NCBI GenBank assembly: GCA_028023455.1
Contig: JAQFVV010000014.1
Location: 3,971,336-4,035,335 of the forward strand
DNA from: Epiperipatus broadwayi
Taxonomy: Eukaryota; Onychophora; Udeonychophora; Euonychophora; Peripatidae
Length of the DNA: 64,000 nt
Reading direction: 5' to 3'
Shown here: piece by piece, positions 61,719-64,000 of the stretch
How the letters are laid out: each line of letters begins with the position of its first letter
Numbering within the stretch: position 1 is the first letter of the stretch
Made by a program: the position numbers and the translations under genes
Notes under the pieces: generated by a model
The model's database searches: none
Seen by the model: the letters and a program-made list of their open reading frames with translations, nothing else
What the model was told of the DNA's origin: nothing

Positions 61719-62270
61719 TTATCTGGTTGTGATTGAAGCTGTTAATGTTATCATATGTACCTTACTTTTGATTGGGTGTGCATTGTTTAATTTGGTTACC
61801 ATCATGATTGCACTGCCACTAAACAGTGGGCATTGGATAGCAAGATGATTATTTTGTTCACAACAGTAGCACTGAAATTTTAGGTCTCTAATATAAAGAC
61901 AGAGTATTGTCACTTGGTCAAAAACTGAAGGATATGTTGTTAGGGTCAAAATGTTTAATTTTATTTTGATTTCATAATTACTGCTATATGTAGGTCTAGA
62001 AGTGTCTCTTAGATATTTAGGCTGTAAGGAGATTATCTTTCCTAATGGCTCCATCATTTTTGGAAAATTGTGGGTGGTGTAGTCTTGATATGCATTTTCA
62101 GTATTCCAGTTATATATCTGTGCCAATTTTTCATCTACTACAACAAAAGCAAAATTTTGTATAGTGTTAATCTTTTCCTTTAACATGATCTCTTTGACTG
62201 GCCTCATAAAACTCAACTGCAATATATTTTTGATTGGGATGATCCACAAACTGAAGATCACATAAACCAT
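61719..62270 (-). CDS. LINE copy B ORF1, CCHC zinc-knuckle RNA-binding protein
   Basis: An open 183-codon frame, the longest intact frame of this LINE cluster. Near residue 135-150 it has CYCCEQNNHLAIQC, which fits C-x2-C-x4-H-x4-C exactly. N-terminal to it, segments such as FAVVVDEKLA-like and MEPLGKIISLQ are compatible with the RRM-like fold common in LINE ORF1 proteins, but that is inference. It would coat LINE RNA to form the ribonucleoprotein. The first Met is at 62270; an upstream extension was not found. ORF1 of copy A is represented only by its basic tail. Confidence 0.65.
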   Translation of the reverse strand: MVYVIFSLWIIPIKNILQLSFMRPVKEIMLKEKINTIQNFAFVVVDEKLAQIYNWNTENAYQDYTTHNFPKMMEPLGKIISLQPKYLRDTSRPTYSSNYEIKIKLNILTLTTYPSVFDQVTILCLYIRDLKFQCYCCEQNNHLAIQCPLFSGSAIMMVTKLNNAHPIKSKVHMITLTASITTR

Positions 62271-62681
62271 GCAGAGTAAAGGTTTTATACAGTAGTGCCC
62301 TAGAGAAGCAGTATAGTGAACAATGTGTGTCTATGGCTGTGGCTGATAAAACTGAATTTTGGAGAAAAATTTTTTTGGAGGTGGTAAAAAGCCCCTTTGG
62401 AATTGTATTGCTGAACTTCTGTTCTATAGTTCATCTGTCCATACTGTAGGAGGGTGGGATTCATTAATTTACATTTCCAGCAAGGTATTTTTAAGACAGT
62501 TAGTGTAGACTTTCTAAAACAACTTGGTTGAAATATTTAAATTTTTTGCTATGTTATTATATTATTTTTTTGTGTTACCACTAAGAATGTTGTTGAATCA
62601 ATATGGGTGCCAAACAGTCTGCTAGGTGCTGGATATCAGCCATCTTAGGTTGATTTTTTGGCTAATATAAAGTTATTATCT

Positions 62682-62775
62682 GATAATGTTTTTTTATTTG
62701 TATAAACAGAGTTTTTTTACAAAATATCCGATAATTTTTTTATTTGTATAAACAGAGTTTTTTTTACAAAATTAT
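62682..62775. repeat. 48-bp tandem duplication
   Basis: The segment gataat.tttttttatttg followed by tataaacagagttttttt and acaaaat occurs twice in a row with few differences. It lies just beyond the 5' side of LINE copy B, perhaps in its 5' untranslated region. Confidence 0.75.
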
Positions 62776-62913
62776 ATTAAATGATTTATCTTGTTTTGTT
62801 GTTTATCAAGATGTTATTTTTATCTCTGAAACAAAAGTATATTGAGGATAATTTTGGGGTTTGAAATTGTTTTAACTATCATAAAGACAATACTAGGTTT
62901 TCTGCAGTTCATT

Positions 62914-63002
62914 ATGATTATGATTATTATTATTATCATTATTGTTGTTGTTGTTTTTATTATTATTATTGTTACTATTATTATCATTATTGTTGATGTT
63001 GT
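62914..63002. repeat. Imperfect trinucleotide tract, (ATT/ATG/GTT)n
   Basis: Mixed trinucleotide repeats, which on minus read (AAT/CAT/AAC)n. It directly adjoins the 3' end of LINE copy D, like the TTA array next to copy B. Confidence 0.85.
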
Positions 63003-64000
63003 ATGTTTCAAAGCAAAACTTTATTGAGTAAAAGACAATGATAAAGTCAACATGGAATTACAATTTAGATATATACATTGTAGGTATATACATTGTAGGC
63101 AAGGTTATAGATTGATTAAATACATTTATACAGAGAAAAATTATAAAAACATAACTGATAATAGGAGTCACATATGTTTTTTAATTTTTTTTCTTTCAAG
63201 TCATGCCATCCAATTTATGATGGAAAAATTGAAGGAATTATAGTTCTTGATTTAGTTGGCCAGTGCCTTGGTATTATGTAGCTGAGGAAAATAGGTCTTG
63301 TGAGACAAATACCATTGTTTATTATTCATTTGTGAAGTGAGAAGTTCATTAGTAGTAAATTCAGCTGTCCACTAGTAACTACAAAAACTTGTGAGAGTGT
63401 GTAGAAGACTAAGGAATGAAATTGAGTGATTGTACTTAGAGATTAAATTAATTACATCTGTGGAGGCTAGAGATTGGACCCATGTCTCAATAATGATCAT
63501 ATGGCCACATATATGCCTGGGTGGACAAATTTTAAGTCTCTGGTCCTGAGTTATTGAAGTTAATTTGAGAAAGTATCAGGGTGTCATCTGGTGTTGTTAA
63601 CAAAGAAAAATGTGTGTCACATACACCAGAAGATATATAGAGTAAATGTAGTTGCACAGATTGCAGGGTTGGCATGCCCAGTATAAGTTCCAAATGTAGC
63701 CCTGAGTGTGGAGGTGCTTCATCTGTATGTGGTCAGAGGAGTTCCTGAATGCATTCTAGGACTGAGCAGGTGTGAAATATGTAGTGCTGGGTATCTTTTT
63801 CACAATGGAATAGATTGCATAAAGCATTGATTGTATTGTATAATCTATGTATCATAGGAAATGGAGGTAGGTAAGGCATACAGATTAAATCTTAAGAGAA
63901 AATAAAAAAACTTTGGTTTTAGGGGATATTTTTTAAAGTTTGGAGTAGTTGTCTGTTGTTGATGCCCAGAATTGAGAGGCAAGAACCAGTGGGCACAGTT
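63003..64000 (-). mobile_element. LINE copy D, 3' end, running off the window
   Basis: Minus-strand element beginning at its 3' end with AATAAA (near 63022). It has DNA similarity to copy B's C-terminal region (the cacaatgg.ataga.tgcataaagcat segment near 63800 against cagtgtggaaaataagcaaagggcat near 58732, and gtgtgtcac...acaccag text against 58530). The frame is broken. It continues past 64000, so its length is unknown. Confidence 0.65.

Overview
This is an AT-rich (about three quarters A+T by eye), CpG-poor, repeat-dense stretch of a nuclear genome from a ciliated eukaryote, almost certainly an animal. The only clear host coding sequence is one spliced exon of an axonemal-type dynein heavy chain (24124-24295, minus strand, with good splice sites at both ends). 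That exon implies long introns and explains why almost no intact ORF exists elsewhere. The species cannot be told from the window. There are no bacterial features such as operons, Shine-Dalgarno sites or CRISPR arrays.

Layout. 1-12 kb: AT-rich DNA with a decayed coiled-coil (possibly gag-like) fragment (300-506), two 3' ends of one LINE family (2.46-2.85 kb; 2983-3180 with a perfect 12-bp target-site duplication), two very short SINE-like insertions with 19-20 bp duplications (6401-6472; 9298-9381, the latter with a tRNA-Gly(UCC)-like head), and two GC-richer islands (10.86-11.28 and 11.97-12.23 kb) that may be a promoter and first exon. 15-18.7 kb: simple repeats, a 282-bp tandem repeat and a 348-bp compound tetranucleotide array. 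18.92-20.34 kb: a tandem array of about 425-bp units, each carrying a complete type I hammerhead ribozyme motif. The array is preceded by an inverted partial unit and lies between (TA)n tracts. This is the most striking system in the window.

24-29 kb: the dynein exon, a dispersed repeat, a 131-bp tandem duplication, a near-perfect 85-bp foldback and a LINE fragment. 29.6-39.0 kb: two 95%-like direct repeats of about 613 bp bracket about 8 kb. Inside that interval lies a minus-strand gene for an unrecognised Lys/Glu/Asn-rich repetitive protein: a 358-codon ORF, then frameshifted continuation ending in about seven copies of a 30-residue repeat. Upstream of the gene are three spaced sites resembling a tRNA-Lys primer-binding site. 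This may be a non-autonomous, LTR-like element with a novel gag-like protein.

39-54 kb: mostly AT-rich DNA, a possible promoter (CCAAT boxes plus a CRE-type palindrome near 42.1-42.3 kb), more tandem and dispersed repeats, and a nested minisatellite (50.9-52.2 kb). 54.8-64 kb: a cluster of APE-endonuclease/RT LINE copies of one family. One pair (minus 54.8-55.56, plus 55.56-57.94) has the layout expected of a twin-priming inversion. One long minus copy (58.2-62.3) carries a CCHC-knuckle ORF1, and a further 3' copy runs off the right edge. All copies are broken.
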